Positions 32,790 through 41,892 of a stretch of 64,000 nucleotides of DNA are shown here, in pieces. A program made the translations under genes and the position numbers. The stretch is from Synergistaceae bacterium. GTDB lineage: Bacteria > Synergistota > Synergistia > Synergistales > Aminobacteriaceae. The notes beneath the pieces are model-generated. The model did no database searches. It was not told the DNA's origin and saw nothing but the letters and a program-made list of their open reading frames with translations. How positions within the stretch are numbered: the first letter of the stretch is position 1; each line of letters opens with the position of its first letter. The stretch lies in contig JAHDLC010000036.1 of the NCBI GenBank assembly GCA_018436595.1, positions 1 through 64,000 on the forward strand, in the 5' to 3' direction.

Positions 32790-33762
32790 GAACGGCGCCC
32801 CCCTTCCCGTAGAGATGGCACATCACCCTGTGCCCGCCGTCGTCCAGCACGCCGGGTACAACGGTCCGGCAGAGGTCCATGCACTGGGGGCACCGGGGAT
32901 GGAAGGGGCACCCCGACGGCAGGTCCAGGGGATCGGGCATGAGGCCTTCAATGGGCCGTATTTTCGATGTTTCCTCTTCGATGTCCGGGATGCACCTGAA
33001 CAGGCCGAGGGTATAGGGATGCCTGGCGTTGCCGAAGATCTGCTCCAGGGATCCCGTCTCCACGATGCGCCCGGCGTACATGACCGCCACGTGGTCGCAG
33101 ACCTCCCCCACCACGCCGAGGTCGTGGGTGATCATGATCATGGCGGTGGAAAATTCCTCCTTGAGGCTCCGCATAAGCTCCAGCACCTGGGCCTGGATGG
33201 TCACGTCCAGGGCCGTGGTGGGCTCGTCGGCGATGATGAGCCCCGGGTTGCAGGCCAGCGCCATGGCGATGACCACCCGCTGGCGCATGCCGCCGCTGAA
33301 TTCATGGGGATATTCCCTGTACCGCTGGCCCGGGATCTGCACCTTTTCCAGCATCTCCATGGCCTTTTTCTCCGCTTCTGCCTCCGAGAGGTTCTGGTGG
33401 GCCACCAGGGCTTCGGAAATCTGGACTCCCACGGTCACCACGGGGTTCAGGGATGTCATCGGATCCTGAAAAATCATGGAGATATGGTTGCCCCGGATTT
33501 TTTTCATCTCCTTCTCCGAAAGTGAGAGAAGGTTCTTTCCGGCGAAATTGACGCTGCCGCTGGTGATGATGCCCGGAGGAGACGGGACGAGACCCATGAT
33601 CGACAGGGCGGTGGTGGTTTTCCCCGCACCGCTCTCCCCCACAAGGCCGAGGGTCCTGCCCGCTTCGAGGGAGAACTCCACGCCGTTCACGGCGGCCACC
33701 GTTCCTTCATAGGTTTTGTAAATGACGTTCAGATCTGCTACTTCCAGCAAGGGACCATTCAT
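32782..33762 (-). CDS. Oligopeptide ABC transporter ATP-binding protein (OppD/DppD type)
   Basis: This is a 326-aa ATPase with Walker [11 protein letters not shown]-loop [12 protein letters not shown], a normal signature [16 protein letters not shown], Walker [13 protein letters not shown] and switch His ITHDLGVV. The C-terminal segment [23 protein letters not shown] is the OppD-type cysteine cluster. It forms a heterodimer with the neighbouring OppF-type protein to power the two permeases. Its start lies 20 nt after the upstream permease gene ends. Confidence 0.95.
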   Translation of the reverse strand: MNGPLLEVADLNVIYKTYEGTVAAVNGVEFSLEAGRTLGLVGESGAGKTTTALSIMGLVPSPPGIITSGSVNFAGKNLLSLSEKEMKKIRGNHISMIFQDPMTSLNPVVTVGVQISEALVAHQNLSEAEAEKKAMEMLEKVQIPGQRYREYPHEFSGGMRQRVVIAMALACNPGLIIADEPTTALDVTIQAQVLELMRSLKEEFSTAMIMITHDLGVVGEVCDHVAVMYAGRIVETGSLEQIFGNARHPYTLGLFRCIPDIEEETSKIRPIEGLMPDPLDLPSGCPFHPRCPQCMDLCRTVVPGVLDDGGHRVMCHLYGKGGAVHG

Positions 33763-33781
33763 GAAAAAACCTCCCGGCGGA

Positions 33782-34687
33782 CTACTGGCGGAGCTTGGGA
33801 TCCAGCGAATCCCGAAGCCCGTCGCCGAAAATGTTCAGGGCGAGCACTACCACGGAGATGGCCAGCCCAGGGAAAAAGGTGAGGTAGGGGGCGTTCCGGA
33901 GGAACTGCCGCCCCGAGCTCAGCATGGAGCCCCACTCCGCCGTGGGGGGCTGGATGCCGAGGCCCAGGAAGGAGAGGGCCGCCGCCGAAAGGATGGCCTG
34001 GGCCACTCCCAGGGTGCTCTGGACGATGATGGGGGCCATGCAGTTGGGGAGGATGTTCTCCAGGATGATCCTGGCGTCGCTCGCTCCCACCGCCCGGGCC
34101 GCCTCCACGTACTCCTGCCCCCGGACGGTGAGGGCCGATGCCCGAACCACCCGGGCATACCGGGGAAGCTGGCTGATCCCCACGGCGATCATGAGGTTCA
34201 GCAGGCTGGTTCCCAGGGCACCGACGATGGCGATGGCGAGGATGATCTGGGGTATGGCCAGCAGCACGTCCATGCACCGCATGATGAAGTTGTCGAGCCG
34301 GCCGCCGTAGTAGCCGCCGATAGCCCCGAGGATGCCGCCGAAGACGGCGCCGATGCCGACGGCAACGAAGCCGACATAAAGAGAGATTCTGCTGCCGTAG
34401 ATGATCCGGCTCAGCATGTCCCGGCCGAAGTTGTCCGTTCCCAGGGGGTGTTCCGACGACGGTCCCTGGAGGCGCATTTTTATGTTGGTCTGGTTCGGGT
34501 CGTAGGGTGCCAGGACGGGGGCAAGGACCGCCACCACCACAAGCAGGATGACCACCGACATTCCCGCGACGGCGGCCTTGTTGCGCCGCAGGCGCCGCCA
34601 GACTTCCCACCAGGGGCTCCGGCGCTTTTCTCTTTCCTTCGTCCGGCCGGATGAGGGAGCGAACAGGGTTCCGTTTTCATTGTTCAT
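33782..34687 (-). CDS. Peptide ABC transporter permease (DppC/OppC type)
   Basis: This 301-aa inner-membrane protein has one N-terminal helix (about 40-60) and five more in the BPD_transp_1 domain. The sequence LGTDNFGRDMLSRIIYGSRISLYVG is the typical DppC start after the first periplasmic loop. The ATPase-contact loop is seen in EYVEAARAVGASDARIILENILPN. It forms a heterodimer with the DppB-type protein encoded upstream. The spacing of 19 nt supports one operon. Confidence 0.95.
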   Translation of the reverse strand: MNNENGTLFAPSSGRTKEREKRRSPWWEVWRRLRRNKAAVAGMSVVILLVVVAVLAPVLAPYDPNQTNIKMRLQGPSSEHPLGTDNFGRDMLSRIIYGSRISLYVGFVAVGIGAVFGGILGAIGGYYGGRLDNFIMRCMDVLLAIPQIILAIAIVGALGTSLLNLMIAVGISQLPRYARVVRASALTVRGQEYVEAARAVGASDARIILENILPNCMAPIIVQSTLGVAQAILSAAALSFLGLGIQPPTAEWGSMLSSGRQFLRNAPYLTFFPGLAISVVVLALNIFGDGLRDSLDPKLRQ

Positions 34688-34706
34688 GACGTTATCCCCC
34701 TCTCCC

Positions 34707-35642
34707 TTATTTCGCCGCCCGGTACTGGGCCTTGATCCGCGGGTCCAGTACGGCGTAGAGCAGGTCGACCAGGAGGTTCACGATCCCCACGCAGAGGGCG
34801 AAGAACAGCACGCCCCCCTGCACAACGGGGTAATCCTGGGCGCGGATGGCGTCCACGATAAGCCGCCCGAGGCCCGGAATGGAAAAGATGGTCTCGGTGA
34901 TGACCACGCCGCCGAGCTGGTGGCCGAAATAAATCCCCGCGATGGTCACCACGGGGATCAGCACGTTGCCGAGAATATGCCTGGTGAGCACCAGCCGGTC
35001 GGATATGCCCTTGGCCCTGGCGGTGCGCACGTAGTCCTGCCGGATGACCTCAAGCATGCTCGACCGGGTCATCCGTGCGATGACCGCCATGGTCTGGATT
35101 CCGAGGACGATGGTGGGCATGATGAAATTTTTCCAGGAGTCGAAACCCGACGACGGAAGGATGGGAATGTAGATCGAGAGCAGCAGCATGAGCATCAGGC
35201 CGACCCAGAAGTTCGGTATGGAGAAGCCCACAAGGGCAAAGAAGCTGCATAAGGCGTCCACCCAGGTGTTCTGTTTCAATGCCGCCAGAATTCCCAGCGG
35301 CAGACCGATGGCGATGGCGAAGATCATGCCGAGCACCGCGAGGGTCAGGGTGGCGGGAAACCGTTCCATTATCTCGTCCACCACCGGGGCGTTGCTCTTG
35401 ATGGACCGGCCGAGATCACCCTTGAGGGCGTTGGTGAGAAAGATGCCGTACTGGACGTATAAAGGCTTGGTGAGTCCCAGCTGCTCCCTCAGGTTGGTAA
35501 TTTCCTCCTGGGTGGCGCTGGGGCCGAGCATAACCTCGGCGGGGTCTCCCGGCGCCAGGTGCACGATGGAAAAGATCACCACCGAAACACCCAGCAGCAC
35601 CGGGATAAGGAACATGAGCCTCTTGAGAAAATAACGAAGCAT
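34707..35642 (-). CDS. Peptide ABC transporter permease (DppB/OppB type)
   Basis: This is a 311-aa permease with six helices. Family marks are LAPGDPAEVMLGPSATQEEITNLREQLGL in the periplasmic loop after helix 1, the ATPase-contact EAA loop (DYVRTARAKGISDRLVLTRHILGN) and FSIPGLGRLIVDAIRAQDYPVVQG near the C-terminus. It is the first permease after the solute-binding protein gene, in the standard A-B-C-D-F order. Confidence 0.95.
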   Translation of the reverse strand: MLRYFLKRLMFLIPVLLGVSVVIFSIVHLAPGDPAEVMLGPSATQEEITNLREQLGLTKPLYVQYGIFLTNALKGDLGRSIKSNAPVVDEIMERFPATLTLAVLGMIFAIAIGLPLGILAALKQNTWVDALCSFFALVGFSIPNFWVGLMLMLLLSIYIPILPSSGFDSWKNFIMPTIVLGIQTMAVIARMTRSSMLEVIRQDYVRTARAKGISDRLVLTRHILGNVLIPVVTIAGIYFGHQLGGVVITETIFSIPGLGRLIVDAIRAQDYPVVQGGVLFFALCVGIVNLLVDLLYAVLDPRIKAQYRAAK

Positions 35643-35715
35643 GGATCCTGTCCTCCGAAAAATGAAGTCCGACGGGCCGTTGTGAGGCGGCCCGCCGGCG
35701 TTCTGTCGATTGGGG

Positions 35716-37224
35716 TTACTCGGCGAGGGTGACGGAATACAGGGGACTGATCATGTTGGGGTAGAGCTTGAACCCCTTCACCTTGCTCGTGGACGCGCCC
35801 AGCAGTTCCTGGCTGATCATGAAGACCAGGGGGCAATCCTCGACGATGAGCTCCTGGGCCTCGGCATATACTTTCTTCCGGGCTTCCTGGTCGAGGGTGG
35901 CGGTTCCCTTCTCGAGAAGGGCGTCAAGGGCCTCGTTCTTGCGGCGGAACCGGTTGGAGGAGCCGATGTTGGCCGAGTGATAGACCGGTGTCAGTCCGCC
36001 GTCGGCGTCGCCGGTGCCCGTCCAGCCGAGCATGAAGGCTCCGCCGATGCCCTTGGCGGAGGTGGAAAGCAGGGCGCTCCACTCCATGAGCTCGATCTGG
36101 GCCCGGATGCCCACTTCCGCAAGGTAGGCCTGGATGAGCTCGGCGGCACTGCGCCGCTCGGTCCGGTTGTCGGAGAAGATGGTCATGTCAAATCCGTCGG
36201 CGTACCCGGCCTGCTTCAGGAGTTCACGGGCCTTGTCGGGGTTGTAGGGGTAGGCCGCTTTTCTTGCGGGGTCAAATCCCCAGATCACCGGAGACAGGGG
36301 CCCCTTCGAAGGTGCGGCGAAGCCGAAATAGACGGCGTCCACGATGGCCTGCTTGTCCACAGCATAGTTCATGGCCTGGCGCACGAGCTTGTCGCCCAGG
36401 GGCTTCACTTCCGTGTTCAGGCCCATGTAGAGGGTGGACATGGCGGGAACCTTGTAGGTCAGGTACTTGTCGTTCTTCTCGATGTTGGCGAATTCCTGGT
36501 AGGGGAAGTTGCCGGGGATCAGGTCGATGCCGCCGGACTCGAGCTCCACGAGACGGGTGGCGTCCTCGGGGATGCCCCGGTACACCACCGTGTCGATGGC
36601 GGCGGGTCCCCGGAAATAGTCGGGGTTCTTCACCAGGACCACCTTGTCGCCCCGGGACCAGCTCTCGAACATGAAGGGGCCGGTGCCCACTGCCGCCTTG
36701 CTGCCGTAGTCGGCGCCCGCGGCCGTCACGGCCTTCTCGTTCAGGATGGATGTTTCGTACCGGGTCAGGCTCATGAGCATGGGAGCGAAGGGGCGCTTCG
36801 TGACGATCTTCACCGTGTAGTCGTCCACCGCTTCCACGGAGGCCACTTCCTTCAGATGGGTGGCGCCGGGGGAAGCGGTCTTGGGATCCTTGATCCGCTC
36901 GATGGAATATTTCACGGCGGCGGCGGTGAAAGGCTCGCCGTTGTGGAATTTCACGCCCTTCCGGAGATGGAAGATCCACGTGAGGTCATCGGGGTTCTCC
37001 CACTTTTCGGCAAGGTCCGGGACAATCTCCATGTTCTCGTTCACCTGCACCAGGTTGCTGTAAATCTGGCGGATGACGTTCGCCGAATAGATGTCGCTCA
37101 CCTTGTGGGGGTCGAGACTCGACACGTCAGCCACCTGGGCGAGCCGAAGCTCCGCCGCCATGGCGGGCAGGCAGAACGCCATGACAAGAACGAGGGCAAC
37201 CGCTGCTGTTCTGAACTTGTTCAT
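35716..37224 (-). CDS. Peptide ABC transporter substrate-binding protein (family 5)
   Basis: The product is a 502-aa exported binding protein of the DppA/OppA/GsiB group. A signal peptide covers about residues 1-24 (hydrophobic AAVALVLVMAFCLPAMA, cut before AELRLAQ). There is no lipobox Cys, so it is likely soluble in the periplasm, which suggests a two-membrane cell. Family marks are DPHKVSDIYSANVIRQIYSNLVQV, NPDDLTWIFHLRKGVKFHNGEPF (the SBP_bac_5 signature) and VGTGPFMFESW. The ATG at 37224 follows GGGAGTGGAAGAA. Because ggt and an aminopeptidase share the operon, the ligand may be a gamma-glutamyl or proline-containing peptide, which is inference. Confidence 0.94.
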   Translation of the reverse strand: MNKFRTAAVALVLVMAFCLPAMAAELRLAQVADVSSLDPHKVSDIYSANVIRQIYSNLVQVNENMEIVPDLAEKWENPDDLTWIFHLRKGVKFHNGEPFTAAAVKYSIERIKDPKTASPGATHLKEVASVEAVDDYTVKIVTKRPFAPMLMSLTRYETSILNEKAVTAAGADYGSKAAVGTGPFMFESWSRGDKVVLVKNPDYFRGPAAIDTVVYRGIPEDATRLVELESGGIDLIPGNFPYQEFANIEKNDKYLTYKVPAMSTLYMGLNTEVKPLGDKLVRQAMNYAVDKQAIVDAVYFGFAAPSKGPLSPVIWGFDPARKAAYPYNPDKARELLKQAGYADGFDMTIFSDNRTERRSAAELIQAYLAEVGIRAQIELMEWSALLSTSAKGIGGAFMLGWTGTGDADGGLTPVYHSANIGSSNRFRRKNEALDALLEKGTATLDQEARKKVYAEAQELIVEDCPLVFMISQELLGASTSKVKGFKLYPNMISPLYSVTLAE

Positions 37225-37305
37225 TTCTTCCACTCCCTTTCTTTTCCTCCGTTTTTTCTCTATCGCCACCGGCCGGACCGTTCCGGCCGGGAAATTTCGT
37301 TCATT

Positions 37306-38421
37306 CTATGCCGGTGAGAGCAGCCTGAGCTCAGTGGGGGACGCGGAGGTGATCACTTCGCATCCGCCGGGGAGGACGATCACGTCATCCTCGATCCGGA
37401 CCCCACCGAGACCTTCAACGTAGATGCCGGGCTCGATGGTCACCACCGCACCGGCAGGCAGCTTCTCCTCGTTCAGGCGGTTCACCACGGGCAGTTCATG
37501 AAGCTCCAGGCCGATGCCGTGCCCCGTGGAGTGGGTGAAATGAGCTCCCCAGCCCTTCGAGGCGATGTAGTCCCTGGCCGCGTTGTCCACGTCCCGGCCC
37601 GTCGCCGCGGACGATACCGCCGCCACAGCCCGCTTCCGGGCCTCCTCGACGATATGGTAGATCTCCACCAGTTTCGGATCGGGATCGCCCAGACCCACTG
37701 TGCGGGTCATGTCGGAGAAGTAGCCGTCAAGAACGGCCCCGAAATCCAGAGTGATGAAGTCGCCCCTTTGGAGCACCCGGTCCGAAAACACACCGTGGGG
37801 CCTGGCCCCCCGGGGACCCGAGGCCGTCACGAAATGCCCCTTGGCCATCTGCTGGGCTCCCCGTATGCGTATTTCGTGCACCAGGTCGGCGGCGATTTCC
37901 GCCTCGGTGCGCCCCGGGCGAATGGCCGGGAGAAACGCCTCGAAGGCTTCGGCGGCAATGCGGGCGGAACGGCGCATTATGCCCAGCTCCTCCTCGTCCT
38001 TCACCCCCCTGAGTTTTCGGACCAGTCCGGACGTGCCCACCACGGAAGAGGCGATCTTCCCGAGGGCACGCCCCCGTTCCAAGGTCAGCCTGTCGTCCTC
38101 CACGGCGAGCATTTTGACATCGAGCTCCCGGAGGGCCTGCCCCACGGCGGGCCACGGGTCCCGGTCCTCCATCGCCACAAGGGGAAAGAAGGATTCCTCC
38201 TCCGCCTGGAGGAAATACCGTGAGTCTGTGACGAGCCTGCCCCCGTTCCGGCCGAGCACGAGCACGGCGAAGGATCCGGTGAAGCCCGAAAAGTACTGGA
38301 TGCCGGGACGGTTATCCGACTCGCTGCTGAAGACCATCAGTCCATCGGCGTCGATTCTTCCCAGTTCCTCCTGCAGGCGGGCAAGACGGCCGGAGAAAAA
38401 GACGGCCCTGCTGTCAGTCAT
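37306..38421 (-). CDS. Xaa-Pro aminopeptidase-type M24 peptidase
   Basis: This 371-aa cytoplasmic metallopeptidase has an N-terminal creatinase-like domain (about 10-130) and a pita-bread M24 domain. The five metal ligands can be placed: Asp in TLDFGAVLDGYFSDMTRT (two), His in HSTGHGIGLELHE, Glu in VVTIEPGIYV and Glu in GGVRIEDDVIV. It releases N-terminal residues before proline. The ATG at 38421 follows GAGAGGTGAGAGA. It is the first gene of the peptide operon; a TATAAT-like -10 (complement at about 38458-38463) lies about 40 nt upstream with a weak -35. Confidence 0.94.
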   Translation of the reverse strand: MTDSRAVFFSGRLARLQEELGRIDADGLMVFSSESDNRPGIQYFSGFTGSFAVLVLGRNGGRLVTDSRYFLQAEEESFFPLVAMEDRDPWPAVGQALRELDVKMLAVEDDRLTLERGRALGKIASSVVGTSGLVRKLRGVKDEEELGIMRRSARIAAEAFEAFLPAIRPGRTEAEIAADLVHEIRIRGAQQMAKGHFVTASGPRGARPHGVFSDRVLQRGDFITLDFGAVLDGYFSDMTRTVGLGDPDPKLVEIYHIVEEARKRAVAAVSSAATGRDVDNAARDYIASKGWGAHFTHSTGHGIGLELHELPVVNRLNEEKLPAGAVVTIEPGIYVEGLGGVRIEDDVIVLPGGCEVITSASPTELRLLSPA

Positions 38422-38505
38422 TCTCTCACCTCTCATTGTGCCATAGTCCAAACAGAATGTATTATACTAAATCGATAGTATCTTAGGGAAGCTTTTTTTT
38501 CACGG

Positions 38506-39081
38506 CTATTCCTGATTTTCTTCAGCTTTTCCGGAATTTCCGCTGCCGCCTTTTCTTCCGCCCGGCGGGATCCGAAGGGCTTCTTCAACTTTTTCCCTGT
38601 GCATGGCGGTAAAGGCACAGCCCGGTTCTTCTCCGCACTTCCGGCACTTCAGGTCATAGGCTGAGTTGATTGTGCCGCACCGGGGACAGGAATAGTGTTC
38701 CCTTTTTTCAGCCATCCACTCCCTGTACCCCGCCTCGCGGATTCTCTCCAGGTCCTCCCAGAGTTCGGCCCGGTGGGGGCGCTCCGCCTGGAAGGCTTTC
38801 AGGATGTCGCAGGGATATTCCGCGCATTCGCCGCAAAACTCTATCCCCCGCTCAGCGGCACACGGGGCCATTTCACAGGTCCGGCAGTACGGCCCCCTCT
38901 TCTCCGAACGGCATCCGTAGCAGCGCATCTCCTCCTCCGGGAGCTGAAAAAGCTTTGCCAGCGCCGTCAGCCGTGCCGGGTCTTCCGTCGTGGCGATGTA
39001 GAGGGAGCACGCCTCGCAATACAGTCCGCAAACGGCAGCAAGCTTCTTGTCCGGTTCTTTGGAGCTCAATCCATCCTTCAT
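38506..39081 (-). CDS. DUF3795-type cysteine-rich protein
   Basis: This 191-aa protein has many Cys pairs likely to bind zinc or an iron-sulfur cluster. An N-terminal DUF3795 part (AAVCGLYCEACSLYIATTED, MRCYGCRSEKRGPYCRTCEMAPCAAERGIEFCGECAEYPCDIL) is followed by a zinc-ribbon (YSCPRCGTINSAYDLKCRKCGEEPGC). The C-terminal 25 residues are polar and low in complexity. AAAGGAG lies 8 nt before the ATG at 39081. DUF3795 proteins are common in anaerobes and have no known function. It is transcribed toward the peptide operon but is probably a separate unit. Confidence 0.88.
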   Translation of the reverse strand: MKDGLSSKEPDKKLAAVCGLYCEACSLYIATTEDPARLTALAKLFQLPEEEMRCYGCRSEKRGPYCRTCEMAPCAAERGIEFCGECAEYPCDILKAFQAERPHRAELWEDLERIREAGYREWMAEKREHYSCPRCGTINSAYDLKCRKCGEEPGCAFTAMHREKVEEALRIPPGGRKGGSGNSGKAEENQE

Positions 39082-39174
39082 GGTTTTTTCTCCTTTAGCG
39101 TCCATGAAACAGTTTCGTGCTTTTTCTCCGCTGCAGCCCTTCAGATTCCCGCCGGGACAGTCTTCATGAACGCT

Positions 39175-40161
39175 TTACGGAGTGCGCACCACCGCTTTTC
39201 CGATCACCGGAAGAAGGTCGTGGATGGTCTCCGCCTTTTCGGAAAAGGCCTCGAGGGCCTCGAAGCTCAGGGCCCACACATCCATGGGGATGGCCGGGCG
39301 GATGAGGTCCTGGCCGAAATGGGCCAGAAGGGAGACGCACCGTTCCGCCTCCTTCTCCGTTTCAAAGAGGAAGACCAGCCAGTTGATGCCGTCCTGGTCA
39401 TGGCTGTCCAGATCCATGAATCCCGGCAGGACCATCCGGCGGAGGACCTCCAGGGCAAGCTGGAACCTCCCGACGGTTCCCAGGAACCACTCGAGACTGA
39501 CCGTTTCGGGAGAAGGGGAATCCATGCAGAAAAAGCGGTCTGCGTTGAGCAGCCCCCACCGGTCGCCGGGCAGAGGGTCGAAGGACGTATAGGCCTGGAA
39601 GTCGTACCGGCTGAGGTAGAGCAGGTCCGTCTCGAACACGGCGGGAACCTCCCCCAGGTTTTCAAACCACCGGGCGGAAGCATCGGCCGGCGGGGAAGCT
39701 ATTCTCCTGGCGGCCAGGCCGGTGACGGGCCAGTCAATCCGCATACGTTCAACTGCCGGTGAGGAAGGCCATTTCCAGTCGAGCCTCCCGTCAAGGGAGA
39801 ACAGCAGGGCATCCTCAAGGTCCGGAACGGAAAAACAGGCTCCCGGTACGTACTCTTTCAGCCCCCACCGCTGGATATGCTTCCTGTCGAGCAGCAGCCG
39901 CAGCCGTGTCCTGAAGAGATGCTTCCCGAGATCCAGGCCGGGGATTCCCGGTTCAGCCGAAAGGTAGCTTTCAGCGGCCTCCTTCCGGAACGCCTCCCTC
40001 CCCTCGCCGGTCAGGACGCAAATCTCTCCCTTCCTCTCCGCCAGACCGTCCCGGACGATGTCCGCCAGAAGCGCCGGATCCTCTCCGGTCAGCTGCACGA
40101 GTTTTTCCGTCCAGCAGGGGTTTTCCTCGTCAAACAGCAGCAGAAGGCTTCCGTAGTCCAT
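39175..40161 (-). CDS. Hypothetical protein, about 328 aa
   Basis: I do not recognise this protein. It has no signal peptide and no membrane helix. The sequence is acidic and aromatic-rich (GLKEYVPGACFSVPDLEDALLFSLDGRLDWKWPSSPAVERMRIDWPV). The N-terminal region (VQLTGEDPALLADIVRDGLAERKGEICVLTGEGREAFRKEAAE) looks like a winged-helix unit, and the C-terminal part (DQDGINWLVFLFETEKEAERCVSLLAHFGQDLI) like a small alpha/beta domain. The ATG at 40161 has AGGAGG at 8 nt; an ATG two codons earlier is closer to it. The long codon-biased frame and strong RBS support a real gene. Confidence 0.75.
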   Translation of the reverse strand: MDYGSLLLLFDEENPCWTEKLVQLTGEDPALLADIVRDGLAERKGEICVLTGEGREAFRKEAAESYLSAEPGIPGLDLGKHLFRTRLRLLLDRKHIQRWGLKEYVPGACFSVPDLEDALLFSLDGRLDWKWPSSPAVERMRIDWPVTGLAARRIASPPADASARWFENLGEVPAVFETDLLYLSRYDFQAYTSFDPLPGDRWGLLNADRFFCMDSPSPETVSLEWFLGTVGRFQLALEVLRRMVLPGFMDLDSHDQDGINWLVFLFETEKEAERCVSLLAHFGQDLIRPAIPMDVWALSFEALEAFSEKAETIHDLLPVIGKAVVRTP

Positions 40162-40201
40162 GCTCATTTCCTCCTCTCGCGGTGCGTGGCATTCCCTGCA
40201 G

Positions 40202-40236
40202 AAAACGCCCCCGGGCAGGGGATCGTGCCGGGGGCG
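40202..40236 (-). terminator. Intrinsic terminator of the betaine-reductase/BCCT operon
   Basis: CGCCCCCGG (40206-40214) and CCGGGGGCG (40228-40236) form a stem; on the minus strand the stem is followed by TTTT. It lies 85 nt after the BCCT stop codon. Confidence 0.78.
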
Positions 40237-40321
40237 TCGTCTATCGGGAAAATCGCAAGCTTCAATTCACTTTCGGGCACCCTCCTGAAGGATAGCCGTA
40301 AATGACGGTTTCTTCCAGGGG

Positions 40322-41836
40322 TCAGTCCGCAAGTTCGGCAAAGGTGGCTTCGTCCTTCACGAGGGCCTTCCACAGGCACCAGCAGGCCACCACCATGATA
40401 ACCGCGAAGGGGGCGGCGGCAGCGATAGAGGCAATCTGCAGCGACTGCAGCCCGCCGCTCATAAGGAGCACAAAGGCAAGAGCCGCCATCAGGATGCCCC
40501 AGATGCCCATGCGCACCTTCGGAGGGTTCATGTCGCCCTGGGTGGAATACATGGAGAGGACGAAGGTTCCCGAGTTGGCCGACGTGATGAAGAAGGTGGA
40601 GATCAGCGCCACCATGATGACGGACATGACGCCGCCCAGGGGGTAGTATTTGTAGACTTCGAAAACGCCCACGGAAATGTCCGCCGCCACTTTCTCCGCT
40701 ATTTTAGCCACGCCGGTGACCTCGAGGTTCAGCCCGGAGGTGCCGAAGATGGCGAACCACGTAAAGCTTCCCAGGGCCGGTACAACCAGTACGCCGGAGA
40801 CGAATTCCCGGATGGTGCGCCCCCTGGAAATGCGGGCGATGAACGAACCGACAAAGGGAGCCCAGGCGATCCACCATGCCCAGTAGTAAAGGGTCCAGCC
40901 TCCGAGCCATCCCTTGTACTCGCCGCCGTAGGGAGCCATGTGGAAGCTCTGGTTCACCACGTTGGAAAGATAGTCGCCAAGGCCCGTCATCAGGGATTCG
41001 ACGATGGCCATGGTGGGGCCGATGAAGAAGAGGGCCATGCTCAGCAGGCAGGCCAGGAAAAGATTGAGGTTCGATATGAACTTGATGCCCCGCTCGATGC
41101 CGGTGACCGCGGTCCCGGTATAGATGAAGGCGAGAGCGGCGATGATGACAAGCTGGAGGGTGACGTTCTGGGGCATGTCGAAGAGGTACTTCAGGCCGCT
41201 GTTGATCTGGAGAGTTCCAAGGCCGAGGGACGTGGCGAGGCCGGCGATGGTGGCGAAGATGGCGAGAATGTCGATGGTTTTGCCCAGCACGCTTGAATTC
41301 CCCTTCTGTCCGAGGACGGGCAGGAACATGCTGCTCATCAGCCCGGGAGCGCCCTTACGGTACTGGAAATAGGCCAGGCAGAGAGCGATGACGGCGTATC
41401 CCGCCCACGGGTGGAGCCCCCAGTGGAAGAAGGTAGTCCGAAGGGCGTCCTCGGCAGCCTTGGCACTGCCGGCCGCCGCTCCGAAGGGAGGGGTCATGAA
41501 GTGGAACACAGGCTCGCCGACTCCGTAGAAGACGAGACCGACGCCCATGCCTGCCGAGAAGAGCATGGCGAACCAGGAGATATTGCTGAACTCCGGCTTC
41601 GAACCGGGCTCGCCGAGGCGGAGCTTTCCGAAGCGGCTCATGCAGAGGAGAATGGGGAAGAGAACAAAGATGTTCATGGCGAGCATGTACCCCCACCCAA
41701 AGTACTCGATGAGGAATCCGAAGAGCCCCTTGGCCGCCGCGTCGAAACTTGCAGGGGAAATGATACCCCAGAGAACCGTGGCTGCGGTGACCGCCATTGA
41801 GATGAAGAACACGGAATTATCTTTCTGAGACTGCAT
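40322..41836 (-). CDS. BCCT family betaine/carnitine/choline transporter
   Basis: This 504-aa membrane protein has about 12 helices. The BCCT signature region is present as WTLYYWAWWIAWAPFVGSFIARISRGRTIREFVSGVL, and the glycine-rich first substrate helix appears as FSAGMGVGLVFYGVGEPVFHF. The N- and C-terminal tails are short, so osmotic sensing is less likely than plain substrate uptake. It is the last gene of the unit that encodes betaine reductase component B, 56 nt after grdH, so its substrate is most probably glycine betaine used as an electron acceptor. Confidence 0.95.
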   Translation of the reverse strand: MQSQKDNSVFFISMAVTAATVLWGIISPASFDAAAKGLFGFLIEYFGWGYMLAMNIFVLFPILLCMSRFGKLRLGEPGSKPEFSNISWFAMLFSAGMGVGLVFYGVGEPVFHFMTPPFGAAAGSAKAAEDALRTTFFHWGLHPWAGYAVIALCLAYFQYRKGAPGLMSSMFLPVLGQKGNSSVLGKTIDILAIFATIAGLATSLGLGTLQINSGLKYLFDMPQNVTLQLVIIAALAFIYTGTAVTGIERGIKFISNLNLFLACLLSMALFFIGPTMAIVESLMTGLGDYLSNVVNQSFHMAPYGGEYKGWLGGWTLYYWAWWIAWAPFVGSFIARISRGRTIREFVSGVLVVPALGSFTWFAIFGTSGLNLEVTGVAKIAEKVAADISVGVFEVYKYYPLGGVMSVIMVALISTFFITSANSGTFVLSMYSTQGDMNPPKVRMGIWGILMAALAFVLLMSGGLQSLQIASIAAAAPFAVIMVVACWCLWKALVKDEATFAELAD

Positions 41837-41892
41837 ACTCGTCCCTCCTTAACTTGGTTCCGGGGGAGGGAATCCTCCCCCGGAGAGGTGTT

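Noticed and set aside
35710-37317. 535-aa plus-strand ORF opposite the peptide-binding protein
   Set aside because: It is a His/Gly/Val-rich shadow of the substrate-binding protein gene, which has a signal peptide and family motifs.
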